Positions 51,363 to 60,033 of a DNA stretch of 64,000 nt are shown in pieces. Made by a program: the position numbers and the translations under genes. The notes below the pieces were generated by a model. It had not been told where the DNA came from. It ran no database searches and was given only the letters and a program-made list of their open reading frames with translations. Source of the stretch: RYN-133 sp963754285. GTDB taxonomy: Bacteria > Actinomycetota > Actinomycetes > Mycobacteriales > Jatrophihabitantaceae. Each line of letters opens with the position of its first letter. Positions within the stretch are counted from its first letter, which is position 1. The stretch covers positions 620,001-684,000 of the forward strand of contig CAVWFN010000007.1 in assembly GCA_963754285.1 (NCBI GenBank), in the 5' to 3' direction.

Positions 51363-52570
51363 GGGCGGCGTCCTTCCCCGGACCTCACTGGCTCCAGTGC
51401 GGACTGTCCCGCACGGGAATGAACGCGAGGTAGCCGGATGGTGAACGTCGACCCTTCACCGACTGTGCTCTGTACCGCAACCGTCCCAAGGTGGTTCGTA
51501 ACGATGTTCTTGACGATGGCCAGGCCGAGCCCGGTGCCGCCTGTCGCGCGCGATCTCGCCGGGTCGATGCGGTAGAACCGCTCGAAAATCCGGTCGACGT
51601 CGGCGTCCGCGATGCCCAGCCCCTGGTCGGTCACGGAGATGTCGACCGTCGGACGGGCCTGGTGGTCACTGCTGGCGACCGCGGCGACGAGCACCCTCGT
51701 CCCGGCCGGACTGTAGGCGACCGCGTTGTCGACGAGGTTCGACACGGCCGTGATCAACTGGCTCTCGTTGCCGCGCACCGACAGCGTGTAGTCGCGCATC
51801 TTGACCTTGACGGTGATGTCGCGCTGCTCGGCCGCCAGCCGTACGCGGTCGGTGGCCTCGAGCAGCAGGCGCGCGACCTCGACCTCGGCCGCGCCCGGCA
51901 TCGGGTCGGCGCCCTGGACGCGGGACAGCTCCATCAACTCCTGCACGAGGCGTGCCAGGCGGGTGCTTTCGTGCTGCATGCGGGCCGAGAACCGCGCGAC
52001 GGCCTCCGGGTCGTCCGCGGCTTCCTGAACGGCCTCTGCGAGCAGGGTGAGCGCGCCGACCGGGGTCTTGAGCTCGTGCGAGACGTTCGCCACGAAGTCA
52101 CGGCGCACCGCTTCGAGTCGCCGGTGCTCGCTCATGTCGGTGAGCAGCAGGCCGACCGCGCCGACGCGACGGTCCTCGATGACCAGCGGCACGGCTTCGA
52201 CCGCGAGCGCGATCGGCTCGCGCCCGAGCCGGCCGATCGGCAACTCGATCGTGCGGGACTGGTGGCTGCTGGTCGCGCGGGCCCGGTCGGCGAGTTCGGC
52301 GAGATCGGGGAACGAGAGCCGGTCGGTGTCGACGACGTTCATCGCGTTGGCCGCCGGATTGAGCAGTACGACGCGATCGTCCGCGTCCAGCACGATCACG
52401 CCCTGGTCGAGCGCCTCGACGACCAGCGACGACAGCGGTTGGGCCGCCGAGTACACCGGGCGTGGCCTTGGCGGCGGCACCGGGGTCGTGTCGCGGCGGG
52501 CCATCACGACGATGAGAGCCACGGCAAGCGCGACGGCGACGACGCCGAGCACGACGCCGGTGATGAGCAC
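51359..52570 (-). CDS. senX3: sensor histidine kinase SenX3
   Basis: 403 residues from GTG 52570; a GTG at 52594 would add eight residues. A single N-terminal helix pair (LITGVVLGVVAVALAVALIVVM) anchors it. A PAS-like domain (EALDQGVIVLDADDRVVLLNPAANAM) precedes the DHp box FVANVSHELKTPVGALTLLAE. The ATPase domain has LVDNAVAYSP, DQGLGIADADVDRIFERFYR and GGTGLGLAIVKNIV. It is the cognate of RegX3; SenX3 responds to phosphate availability. Divergent from a methyltransferase gene only a few bases away. Confidence 0.93.
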   Translation of the reverse strand: MLITGVVLGVVAVALAVALIVVMARRDTTPVPPPRPRPVYSAAQPLSSLVVEALDQGVIVLDADDRVVLLNPAANAMNVVDTDRLSFPDLAELADRARATSSHQSRTIELPIGRLGREPIALAVEAVPLVIEDRRVGAVGLLLTDMSEHRRLEAVRRDFVANVSHELKTPVGALTLLAEAVQEAADDPEAVARFSARMQHESTRLARLVQELMELSRVQGADPMPGAAEVEVARLLLEATDRVRLAAEQRDITVKVKMRDYTLSVRGNESQLITAVSNLVDNAVAYSPAGTRVLVAAVASSDHQARPTVDISVTDQGLGIADADVDRIFERFYRIDPARSRATGGTGLGLAIVKNIVTNHLGTVAVQSTVGEGSTFTIRLPRVHSRAGQSALEPVRSGEGRRP

Positions 52571-52577
52571 GTCTGCG

Positions 52578-53177
52578 ATGGTACTTTTCGCCACCGTGAC
52601 ATTCCCGCCGGAGCTAGCCGGAAAGTGGAACCACAACACGCACTTCTACCCACTCGCGCTCGCCGGGACGCCGTGCCGACGCGCCCTCGATGTCGGCTGT
52701 GGCGACGGCCTGCTGTTGCGACTGCTGGCAACCCGATGCGATCAGGTAGTCGGGGTCGACCCGTGGTCACAACCGGTCGACCTGCCGAACGTCACCGTCG
52801 TCGCCCGCGATTTCCTCGCCGGCGATCTCGATCTCACACCGCGCTCGTTCGACCTGGTCTGCTCGTTCGCGGCGATCCATCACATGCCGTTCGAGCCGGC
52901 GCTGACACGCATGGCCGACCTTGTCGCACCCGGCGGAGGGCTGGTCGTTGTGAGCCTCGCCCGCGAAACACGCGCGACGTTGCTGCACAGCGCTGCGAGC
53001 GCGGTCGCGCACCGGTGGATGACCCGTCGACGCGGCTACTGGGATCACCCGGCGCCGGTGGCCGACCCCACGATGACATTCGCGCAGCTGCGTCGCATCG
53101 CGCTCGGCGTGCTGCCCGACGCCCGGCTCAAGCAGCGCCTGTACTGGCGCTGGTCGCTGGAGTGGACCCGGCCCTGA
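52578..53177 (+). CDS. class I SAM-dependent methyltransferase
   Basis: 199 residues from ATG 52578; GTG 52596 is the alternative. The SAM loop is RRALDVGCGDGLLLRLLA; the middle acidic loop VVGVDPWSQ and the post-I region SFDLVCSFAAIHHMPFEP follow. It is a UbiE/Methyltransf_11-like enzyme without clear substrate. It sits between senX3 and gpm, a position where relatives have no gene. Its start nearly touches the divergent senX3 start, so both must use very short or no leaders. The stop is contiguous with the convergent gpm stop. Confidence 0.87.
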   Translation: MVLFATVTFPPELAGKWNHNTHFYPLALAGTPCRRALDVGCGDGLLLRLLATRCDQVVGVDPWSQPVDLPNVTVVARDFLAGDLDLTPRSFDLVCSFAAIHHMPFEPALTRMADLVAPGGGLVVVSLARETRATLLHSAASAVAHRWMTRRRGYWDHPAPVADPTMTFAQLRRIALGVLPDARLKQRLYWRWSLEWTRP

Positions 53178-53921
53178 CTACTTCTTGCCCTGGTTGGCGA
53201 CTGCCTCGATGGCGTCTGCGGCAGCTGCCGGGTCGAGGTACTCACCGGGCTTCGTGGGCGTGAGCGTCGTGGCGTCGAGGTCGTAGACCAGTGGGATGCC
53301 GGTCGGGATGTTCAGGGCAACGACTGCTTCGTCCGACAGGCCGTCGAGGTGCTTGACCATCGCGCGCAACGAGTTGCCGTGTGCGGCAACGAGCACGGTG
53401 CGGCCGAGTCGCAGGTCGGGGACGATCGCGTCGTACCAGTAGGGCAGCAGCCGCTCGACGACGTCCTTGAGGCATTCGGTGCGCGGGACGGATTCGAGCA
53501 GGTCGGCATAACGCACGTCGCCGGTCTGGCTGAACTCGTCGTCGTCGGCCAGCGGTGGCGGTGGCTGGTCGTACGAGCGGCGCCACAGCATGAACTGCTC
53601 GTCGCCGAACTCGTCGCGCACCGCGGCCTTGTCCTTGCCCTGCAGCGCGCCGTAGTGCCGCTCGTTGAGCCGCCACGACCGACGTACGGGCAGCCAATGC
53701 CGGTCGGCGACGTCGAGGGTGATGTTCGCGGTGCGGATCGCGCGGCGCAGCAGCGACGTATGCACCACCTCGGGCGCGAGGCCGGCCTCGACGAGCAGTT
53801 CGCCGCCGCGGCGAGCTTCTGCCTCGCCGGCAGCGGTGAGGTCGACGTCGACCCACCCGGTGAACAGGTTCTTCTTGTTCCAGTCGCTCTCGCCGTGGCG
53901 GAGCAGGATCAAAGTCGGCAC
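53178..53921 (-). CDS. gpmA: 2,3-bisphosphoglycerate-dependent phosphoglycerate mutase
   Basis: 247 residues. Interconverts 3- and 2-phosphoglycerate. The phospho-histidine is H9 in LLRHGESDWNKKNLFTGW; RRSWRLNERHYGALQGKDK and LVAAHGNSLRAMVKHLDG carry the remaining active-site residues. Length fits the cofactor-dependent family. The C-terminal tail is Ala-rich (AAAADAIEAVANQGKK). Downstream, the YbjN gene ends 4 bp before its start on the same strand. Confidence 0.96.
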   Translation of the reverse strand: MPTLILLRHGESDWNKKNLFTGWVDVDLTAAGEAEARRGGELLVEAGLAPEVVHTSLLRRAIRTANITLDVADRHWLPVRRSWRLNERHYGALQGKDKAAVRDEFGDEQFMLWRRSYDQPPPPLADDDEFSQTGDVRYADLLESVPRTECLKDVVERLLPYWYDAIVPDLRLGRTVLVAAHGNSLRAMVKHLDGLSDEAVVALNIPTGIPLVYDLDATTLTPTKPGEYLDPAAAADAIEAVANQGKK

Positions 53922-53925
53922 GCGT

Positions 53926-54429
53926 TCATTCTGCCGGGTCGGTATCGGGGCGCTGGGCGAAGTCCCGGAAGGCCTGCAGATTGGCCAGCGATTCGTTGTT
54001 CTTCACCCGCCACGCCCACTCTCGCTTGATGGACGAGCCGAAGCCGAGTTCGAGCAGCGCGTTGAACGATCCGTCCGCGTATTCGAGGACGGACCCGAGC
54101 ACGCGGTCGAGCTCGTCCGGTGTCACGGCGGCCAGCGGGATGCGCCCGGCGAGATAGACGTCGCCCATGCTGTCGATCGCCCACGAGACGCCGTAGGTGC
54201 GCACGTTGCGTTGCAGCATGAACTCGTACACGGCCGCGCGGTTCTCGTCCGGCTTGCGCATGACGAACGCCTGCACCTCGAGAGCATGCGCGCCCACTAC
54301 GAGCCAGCACGCGGTCTTCAGCCGCTTCTCGCCGGGCAGCGCGACGACGAAGCGATCGTCCGAGTCGCGCTCGAAGTCGAGCTCGAGCTCGGTCAGCGTC
54401 GCCTCGATCACGTCGCGCGGGTCGGTCAT
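53926..54429 (-). CDS. YbjN domain-containing protein
   Basis: 167 residues with the type III secretion chaperone-like YbjN fold (DRFVVALPGEKRLKTACWLVVGAHALEVQAFV; RNVRTYGVSWAIDSMGDVYLAGRIPL). Widely conserved next to mshA in actinobacteria (Rv0487); function unknown, possibly chaperone-like. It overlaps the mshA stop by 4 bp and precedes gpm. Confidence 0.92.
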   Translation of the reverse strand: MTDPRDVIEATLTELELDFERDSDDRFVVALPGEKRLKTACWLVVGAHALEVQAFVMRKPDENRAAVYEFMLQRNVRTYGVSWAIDSMGDVYLAGRIPLAAVTPDELDRVLGSVLEYADGSFNALLELGFGSSIKREWAWRVKNNESLANLQAFRDFAQRPDTDPAE

Positions 54430-55649
54430 ACGCGAGCCTCCTGATACGCGTGCACGAGTTCGTCGGTGGTCCGGTCCCACGAGAACAACTCGGCATGCGC
54501 CCGCGCAGCGCTGCCGAGGCGGTCGAGGTCGGCGGGATTGCGCAGCAGGTCGCCGATCACCTTGGCCCACTGTTCCGGGTCGTGCCCGTCGATCAGGACG
54601 CCGGAGACCCCGTCGCGGACCGCGGTCGGCAGGCCGCCGACGGCCGCGGCGACGACGGGTGTGCCGCACGCCTGCGACTCGAGAGCGACAAGGCCGAAGG
54701 ACTCGTTGTAGCTGGGGACGACCGTGAGATCGGCGGCCCGGTAGTACGCCGCGAGCTCGGTCGGCATTGCGGGCGGGACGAAGTGCACCGCGTCGGCGAT
54801 GCCCAGGTCGCGGGCGAGATCGGCCAGCCAGCTGGGGTCGGCCAGCCCGGAGCCGCTCGGCGCGCCGACCACCGCCACCTGCACCGGGCGTTCGCGGGCA
54901 AGCCGGGCAGCCGCGCGCAGCAGCACGTCCGGGGCCTTCAACCGCTGGATGCGGCCGACGAACAGCAAGAGCGGAACCTGCGCGTCGAAGCCGAGCGCGC
55001 GCCGTGCCGCGCCGCGGTCGCCGGGCGTGAACACGTCGAGATCGACGCCCGGCGCGACGGTCTGCACCTTGGCGGGATCGGCGTCGTAGTGCTCGATGAG
55101 CTGCTTGGCTTCATCGACGGTGAAGGTGATCAGGCGGTCGGCTTCGGCGACGACCTGCTCCTCGCCGATCACGCGCGCCCTCGGCTCGGGCGAATCACCC
55201 TCGGCCAGCAGCGCGTTCTTCACCTTCGCCAGGGTGTGCGCACTGTGCACGAGCGGCACGCGCCAGCGATCGCGCACCAGCCAGCCGACCTGGCCGGACA
55301 GCCAGTAGTGCGAGTGGACGAGGTCGTACCAGCCGGGTTCGTGGAAGGCCTCGGTGCGCAGCACGCCGGCGGTGAAGGCACACAGCTGAGCCGGGAGATC
55401 GTCCTTGGCGAGGCCCTCGAACGGCCCGGCGGTCACGTGGCGCACGAGCACTCCGGGCGCGAGGTCGACGACCGGCGGCTGCTCGCTGTGCGTCGCGCGG
55501 GTGAAGATCTCGACGCCGATGCCGCGGGCGGCGAGACGCTTCGCTGTCTCGACGATGTAGACGTTCATACCGCCGGCGTCGCCGCCCCCCGGCGGGTCGA
55601 GTGGGGACGTGTGGACGCTGAGCATCGCGATCCGACGGATGTCTCCCAC
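54426..55649 (-). CDS. mshA: D-inositol-3-phosphate glycosyltransferase (mycothiol synthesis)
   Basis: 407 residues from GTG 55649 (RRIAMLSVHTSPLDPPGG). First enzyme of mycothiol synthesis: transfers GlcNAc to inositol-3-phosphate. A GT-B fold of family GT4: GGGDAGGMNVYIVETAKRL, LVHSHYWLSGQVGW, LLLFVGRIQRLKAPDVLL, and the E-x7-E donor site in SYNESFGLVALESQACGTPV. An ATG at 55625 would lose eight residues that align with relatives. It starts 34 bp from the divergent SDR gene. Confidence 0.95.
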   Translation of the reverse strand: MGDIRRIAMLSVHTSPLDPPGGGDAGGMNVYIVETAKRLAARGIGVEIFTRATHSEQPPVVDLAPGVLVRHVTAGPFEGLAKDDLPAQLCAFTAGVLRTEAFHEPGWYDLVHSHYWLSGQVGWLVRDRWRVPLVHSAHTLAKVKNALLAEGDSPEPRARVIGEEQVVAEADRLITFTVDEAKQLIEHYDADPAKVQTVAPGVDLDVFTPGDRGAARRALGFDAQVPLLLFVGRIQRLKAPDVLLRAAARLARERPVQVAVVGAPSGSGLADPSWLADLARDLGIADAVHFVPPAMPTELAAYYRAADLTVVPSYNESFGLVALESQACGTPVVAAAVGGLPTAVRDGVSGVLIDGHDPEQWAKVIGDLLRNPADLDRLGSAARAHAELFSWDRTTDELVHAYQEARV

Positions 55650-55682
55650 CCTTCGATAATGCCGCAGCGGCAGGATGGAGCC

Positions 55683-56420
55683 ATGCGCGGAGTTGCTGTG
55701 GTCACCGGAGCGTCGAGCGGAATCGGCGCGGCGACGGTGCGCCGGTTGTCGGCCGAGGGGTACGAGGTCGTGGCTGCGGCGCGCCGCCGCGAGCGTCTCG
55801 ACGAGCTCGCCGCGGCCGTCCCGAATGTGCGCGCGGCGACGCTCGACGTGACGGATCCGACATCGGTGAGCGAGTTCGCGGCGTCGCTCGACGATGTGTC
55901 GGTGCTGGTCAACAACGCCGGCGGCGCGATCGGGACCGAGACCGTCGAGGCGGCCGATCCTGCCGACTGGCAAGCCATGTACGAGACGAACGTCATCGGG
56001 GTGCTGCGCGTGACGCAGGCGCTGCTACCCGCGCTCGAACGCGGCGACGGTGGCCACATCGTGGTCACGGGCTCGATCGCCGGACACCTCGTGTACGAGG
56101 GCGGCGGCGGGTACACCGCGGCCAAGCACGGCACCGCTGCGCTGGTCGAGACGTTGCGGCTCGAGCTGAACGGGCGCCCGGTACGGGTCACCGAAGTCGC
56201 GCCCGGCATGGTGCGCACCGCCGAATTTTCGTTGGTGCGCTACCGAGGCGATCAGGCCGCCGCCGACAAGGTCTACGCCGGTGTCGACGCGCCGCTCACC
56301 GGCGACGACATAGCCGACTGTATCGCGTTCGCCGTAACTCGTCCGGCACACGTCAACATCGATCTGCTCGTGGTGAAGCCGATTGCGCAGGCGGCACCGC
56401 ACAAGGTGCACCGCATTTAG
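55683..56420 (+). CDS. short-chain dehydrogenase/reductase (classical SDR)
   Basis: 245 residues. Cofactor loop VVTGASSGIGAATVRRL, NNAG motif VLVNNAGGAIGTE, and catalytic Ser plus YTAAKHG are intact. Basic residues after the second strand (AARRRERLDEL) suggest NADPH. Similar to the SDR between murB and mshA in mycobacteria (Rv0484c). Substrate unknown. The 3' end overlaps convergent murB by 4 bp. Confidence 0.92.
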   Translation: MRGVAVVTGASSGIGAATVRRLSAEGYEVVAAARRRERLDELAAAVPNVRAATLDVTDPTSVSEFAASLDDVSVLVNNAGGAIGTETVEAADPADWQAMYETNVIGVLRVTQALLPALERGDGGHIVVTGSIAGHLVYEGGGGYTAAKHGTAALVETLRLELNGRPVRVTEVAPGMVRTAEFSLVRYRGDQAAADKVYAGVDAPLTGDDIADCIAFAVTRPAHVNIDLLVVKPIAQAAPHKVHRI

Positions 56421-57412
56421 AGACTGACGCCGGTGAGGTGTGCTTCGGGACGCAGTCGGATGCCGAACCTCGCCTCGACGCCGTCGCGGATCTCGCGGGC
56501 GAGCGCGAGCAGTTCCTCGGTCGTTGCACCGCCGCGATTGGTCAGCGCCAGCGAGTGCTTGGACGACACCCGCACCCGTCCGGTGCCGTAGCCCTTGCCG
56601 TAGCCGGCGTTCTCGATCAGCCAGCCGGCGGACAGCTTCATCTGCCCGTCGACGACGAAGTGCGGACAGCCCGGGGGTACCTCGTCCGGCGCGACGAACG
56701 GGTTGATGAAGAACGAGCCGGCGCTCCACGTGTCGTGGTCGTCGGGGTCGAGCAGCATCCCCTTGCTGCGGCGCAGTTCGAGCACGACCTCACGCAGGTC
56801 GGCCGACGGCACGCGGGTGCCGGGCTCGACGCCCAATCGGCGCGCCACCTCGAGATAGCGCACCGGCGGAGCGAGCGGCGACGACGGCAGCGCGAACGTC
56901 ACGGCGAGAACGACGTACCGGTCGGTGTACTTGAAGGTGCTCGTCCGGAACCCGAACTCGGCTCGTTGCGGTGCCCAGTCGTCGATGACGCCGGTGGTCC
57001 GGTCGTACACCCGCAGGCGGGTGATTGTCTCGGCGACTTCGTTCCCGTATGCGCCGACGTTCTGGATCGGCGTTGCGCCGGTGAGCCCTGGGATGCCCGA
57101 CATCGCGGCGAGCCCCGACCATTGCGCGGTGACCGTCTGATGCACGAAGTCGTCCCACACGACCCCGGCCTGCGCGGTGACCTCGTCGCCGTCGCGCTGG
57201 ACTCCGGATGAGCGCACGAGCACGACCACACCCGGCCAGCCCTCGTCCGCGACGACGAGGTTCGACCCACCGCCGACGATGAGCACGGGTTCGTCCGCCG
57301 CGTCGGCCGAGCGCACGGCGTCGACGAGTTCGTCGGCGGACGAGGCGGTGACCACGCGCGCGGCCGGTCCGCCGAGGCGCATCGTGGTCAGCTCGGACAG
57401 CTTCGCAGGCAC
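56417..57412 (-). CDS. murB: UDP-N-acetylmuramate dehydrogenase
   Basis: 331 residues from GTG 57412 (VPAKLSELTTMRLGGPAARV). Reduces UDP-enolpyruvyl-GlcNAc to UDP-MurNAc in peptidoglycan synthesis. FAD-binding region: VLIVGGGSNLVVADEGWPG and GIPGLTGATPIQNVGAYGNE. The C-terminal catalytic part has WSAGSFFINPFV and AGWLIENAGYGKGYG with active-site Ser and Glu region. An upstream open frame is non-coding shadow. Confidence 0.95.
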   Translation of the reverse strand: MPAKLSELTTMRLGGPAARVVTASSADELVDAVRSADAADEPVLIVGGGSNLVVADEGWPGVVVLVRSSGVQRDGDEVTAQAGVVWDDFVHQTVTAQWSGLAAMSGIPGLTGATPIQNVGAYGNEVAETITRLRVYDRTTGVIDDWAPQRAEFGFRTSTFKYTDRYVVLAVTFALPSSPLAPPVRYLEVARRLGVEPGTRVPSADLREVVLELRRSKGMLLDPDDHDTWSAGSFFINPFVAPDEVPPGCPHFVVDGQMKLSAGWLIENAGYGKGYGTGRVRVSSKHSLALTNRGGATTEELLALAREIRDGVEARFGIRLRPEAHLTGVSL

Positions 57413-57438
57413 GGCGCTCGACGCTACCCTGGCGCGTT

Positions 57439-58227
57439 GTGGCCAAGCGGTACGCGGCCGGTCGCGCACGCGCACTCGGCATCCCGACTCGCGGCACGAC
57501 CAACCCGAATCGGCTGCGCCGTATGGACAACTGGATCGCCGCGGTGCTCGGCCCGCACTTGCGTGCGGCAGCCGATCCGTTGGTGGTCGACCTCGGTTTC
57601 GGCGCGACACCGGTGACTGCCGTCGAGTTGGCGGGCCGGCTTGCGCGCGTGCGGGCGGACGTGCGCGTCGTCGGCGTCGAGATCGACGCGGAACGGGTGG
57701 CTGTTGCATCGCCGGCAGCGGATCCGCCGCGGCTGACGTTCCGGATCGGCGGGTTCGAGCTGGCCGGGCTGCGTCCGGCGGTGGTGCGCGCCGCGAACGT
57801 GCTGCGCCAGTACGACGAGGCGGCTGCATCGAGCGCGTGGGACACGATGTGCGCGAGTCTCGGCGTCGGTGGCGTGCTCGTCGAGGGGACGTGCGACGAG
57901 ATCGGGCGGCTCGGGTCGTGGGTGTTGCTCGATGCCGACGGACCACGCTCGCTCACGCTGGCTGCCAAGATCGAGACGCTCGCACGTCCGGCCGAGTTCG
58001 CCGAGCGGTTGCCGAAGGCGCTGATCCACCACAACGTCTCCGGAACCGCGATCCACCGGTTCCTGCGCGACCTCGACGCCGCGTGGGACGCGGCGGCACC
58101 GCTGTCGAGCTTCGGTCCCCGGCAACGCTGGATCGCAGCATGTCGTGCGCTCGACTGCCCGGTCGACGCCCGCCGCGCTCGGTACGGCGAGGTGACCGTC
58201 CCGTGGTCCGTCGTGGCTGCTGTTTAG
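57439..58227 (+). CDS. SAM-dependent methyltransferase-like protein
   Basis: 262 residues. VVDLGFGATPVTAVELAGRL is a Rossmann loop and VVGVEIDAERVAVA the acidic loop. Preceding RARALGIPTRGTTNPNRLRRMDNWI is a conserved actinobacterial lead. MCASLGVGGVLVEGTCDEIGR sits later. No substrate known. It starts 26 bp from the divergent murB start. Its stop overlaps the convergent GNAT by 4 bp. Confidence 0.8.
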   Translation: MAKRYAAGRARALGIPTRGTTNPNRLRRMDNWIAAVLGPHLRAAADPLVVDLGFGATPVTAVELAGRLARVRADVRVVGVEIDAERVAVASPAADPPRLTFRIGGFELAGLRPAVVRAANVLRQYDEAAASSAWDTMCASLGVGGVLVEGTCDEIGRLGSWVLLDADGPRSLTLAAKIETLARPAEFAERLPKALIHHNVSGTAIHRFLRDLDAAWDAAAPLSSFGPRQRWIAACRALDCPVDARRARYGEVTVPWSVVAAV

Positions 58228-58811
58228 CCGAGCGCTCGCACGGCCCGTCCGGCGGCGCCACCCTGGTTGAGCATCCCGAGCCCGAGCTTGGTGCGCTCCG
58301 ACAGCGCCGTATGCAGGTGTCTGGTGACGTCGGTCATCAGCCGTGTCGTCCCGACGCCGGCCATCATGCGCTGCACTGTGCCCGCCGTCGTCCCCGGATA
58401 CGAGATCAGCTGCCGGTAGCCGGACAACGCCGCCACCGCGGCACAGTGCCGCAACAGGGCGCGACCGACACCGAGGTGTTGCCATTGGTCCTCGACGAGC
58501 ATCGAGATCTCTGCGCTGCTGTAAGCGTGGATGGGGTCGCGGACGACTCGCGCGAGGGCGACCACCCGACCGTTGTCGGTCGTGGCAACGAAGCTGAGCG
58601 GGTCGCGCAGCTGCCCGTCCAGAACGGAGATCGCCGGCGGTCGGCCGCCCGTGCGGTAGCGGTCCAGCAGCGACTTGGGCGAGCAGCGGCCGTGCATCAA
58701 GGCGACGCCGGGAAGGTCGCGCGTCTGGGTCCCGCGCACCGTCAGCGGCGTGCCGTCGACGTACAGCAGCCAGGGTGCGCGCAGGTTCTCGATCAGATCG
58801 GTCTCGGGCAT
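58224..58811 (-). CDS. GNAT family N-acetyltransferase
   Basis: 195 residues from ATG 58811. The acetyl-CoA motif is ISMLVEDQWQHLGVGRALLRHCAAVAAL. Upstream strands (VALARVVRDPIHAYSSAE) fit the fold; the C-terminal RMMAGVGTTRLMTDVTRHLHTAL is typical of actinobacterial GNATs of unknown substrate. The first 40 residues (LRAPWLLYVDGTPLTVRG) precede the usual domain. Upstream 310 bp contain no clear larger gene. Confidence 0.8.
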   Translation of the reverse strand: MPETDLIENLRAPWLLYVDGTPLTVRGTQTRDLPGVALMHGRCSPKSLLDRYRTGGRPPAISVLDGQLRDPLSFVATTDNGRVVALARVVRDPIHAYSSAEISMLVEDQWQHLGVGRALLRHCAAVAALSGYRQLISYPGTTAGTVQRMMAGVGTTRLMTDVTRHLHTALSERTKLGLGMLNQGGAAGRAVRALG

Positions 58812-58914
58812 GTGATCACGATCTGTCGCAAGTGTTGCGCGCAGGTGACGGCTACGTCGCCACTGGTGAAACTCGTGCCGATCACCGTGGTCATGTCGGA
58901 CCCGGCGACCGGAA

Positions 58915-59052
58915 CTACGGGTCGGCGGCAGGCGACTGGTCGATCGGTTTGCCGTAGCGCCGCCCCGTGGGCGAGGTCCACCAGGTCTTCCCGCTGTTGT
59001 CGCGGCACGCCGCAGGATCCACCCGCAACAACCGCTCGATCTTCCTTGCCAC
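58915..59052 (-). CDS. possible 45-residue protein
   Basis: An open frame from GTG 59050-59052 to TAG at 58915: basic, with a Trp-rich middle (SGKTWWTSPTGRRYGKPID). Codon use looks natural. Lies just downstream of the arsC remnant in the same direction, in an otherwise empty 310-bp gap. It could be a real short gene or a remnant of a longer protein. No family recognised. Confidence 0.3.
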   Translation of the reverse strand: MARKIERLLRVDPAACRDNSGKTWWTSPTGRRYGKPIDQSPAADP

Positions 59053-59121
59053 AAATCGAACACTAGGCCGGCCCTCTGACACTTTCCGACGAGAATCTCT
59101 CTATACAGCAGCGAATTCGCC

Positions 59122-59315
59122 TCAACGCCTCAATCGAACGAGCCCGGCCAACAGCGCCCGCACCCGAGCTTCGATCTCGTCCCGCACCTGGGTTCGGAAC
59201 CCGCCGAGCGCACGTCCACATGATCGCCTGCGAGCTTCGTCAGCCACCCTGCGGCCATCTGCGACCGTCCCGCGTTGTGGACGCACACGAACAGCACGAC
59301 GGGACGAGCGCTCAC
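59122..59315 (-). pseudogene. arsC: arsenate reductase remnant (internal deletion)
   Basis: From GTG 59315 the low-molecular-weight phosphatase-type start is intact: VVLFVCVHNAGRSQMAAGWL with the catalytic CxxNxxRS loop, then VDVRSAGSEP. At about 59204 the sequence jumps to QVRDEIEARVRALLAGL in another frame, the usual C-terminal helix, ending at TGA 59122. About 80 central residues, including the redox cysteines of this family, are missing. The annotated frame itself stops at 59130 after 61 residues. The deletion makes the enzyme inactive, so arsenate cannot be reduced by it. Confidence 0.75.
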
Positions 59316-60031
59316 GCGGATTCTCCGACCCGATGCGAGACGACCACAGTGTCGGCGGCGTGGCCTACGCCGGGATACAACACCATCACCAGCCCGAGGC
59401 CCACAGCCGCCCCGATCACCTGCGCAAAGACGAAGCCGGGCACCGAGGACGGCGCGATGCCGGCGAAGCTGGCAGAGAACATCCGCCCGATGGTCACAGC
59501 CGGGTTTGCGAACGACGTCGAACTGGTGAACCAGTACGCGGAACCGATGTAAGCCGCAATGGCCGGTGCCGACAGCGTCGCACGTCCGGTCTTGGCGAGC
59601 GCGAAGATCACGACGATCAGGCCGGCAGTCGCGACGACTTCCCCGAGCAGGTGACCTGAGCTCATGCGATGTTTGGTGGCGATCTCGACGATCGTCCGAT
59701 CGAACATCGCGTTGGCGAGCCAGGCGCCGGCGATGCCGCCCACAACCTGGCTCGCGACGTAGCCGGCGACGTCGGGGCCGCTGAGCCCGCTGCGATACCG
59801 ACGCCCAGCAACCCAGTCTGCGACTGATACGACCGGGTTGAAGTGCGCCCCTGACACCGGGCCGAACACGAGGATCAACACGCCGAGGCCGAGCACTGTC
59901 GCGGTCGAGTTCTCGAGCAGCTGCAAGCCGACGTCGCCGGGCGACAACTGCTCAGCAGCGATACCCGAGCCGACGACTACGGCGACCAGCAGTCCGGTGC
60001 CGAGGAACTCTGCGAGGACGCGGCGTAGCAC
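59312..60031 (-). CDS. aquaporin/MIP family channel of the ars locus
   Basis: 239 residues from GTG 60031 (a TTG at 60037 overlaps the arsM stop). Six helices and two half-helix loops: NPV at 65-67 in GAHFNPVVSV and NPA at 176-178 in SFANPAVTIGR, with the selectivity-filter Arg183. MIP channels in ars operons (for example AqpS of Sinorhizobium) let arsenite leave the cell. The first NPA is altered to NPV. Coupled to the arsC remnant (GTGA overlap) and close behind arsM. Confidence 0.9.
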   Translation of the reverse strand: MLRRVLAEFLGTGLLVAVVVGSGIAAEQLSPGDVGLQLLENSTATVLGLGVLILVFGPVSGAHFNPVVSVADWVAGRRYRSGLSGPDVAGYVASQVVGGIAGAWLANAMFDRTIVEIATKHRMSSGHLLGEVVATAGLIVVIFALAKTGRATLSAPAIAAYIGSAYWFTSSTSFANPAVTIGRMFSASFAGIAPSSVPGFVFAQVIGAAVGLGLVMVLYPGVGHAADTVVVSHRVGESA

Positions 60032-60033
60032 GA

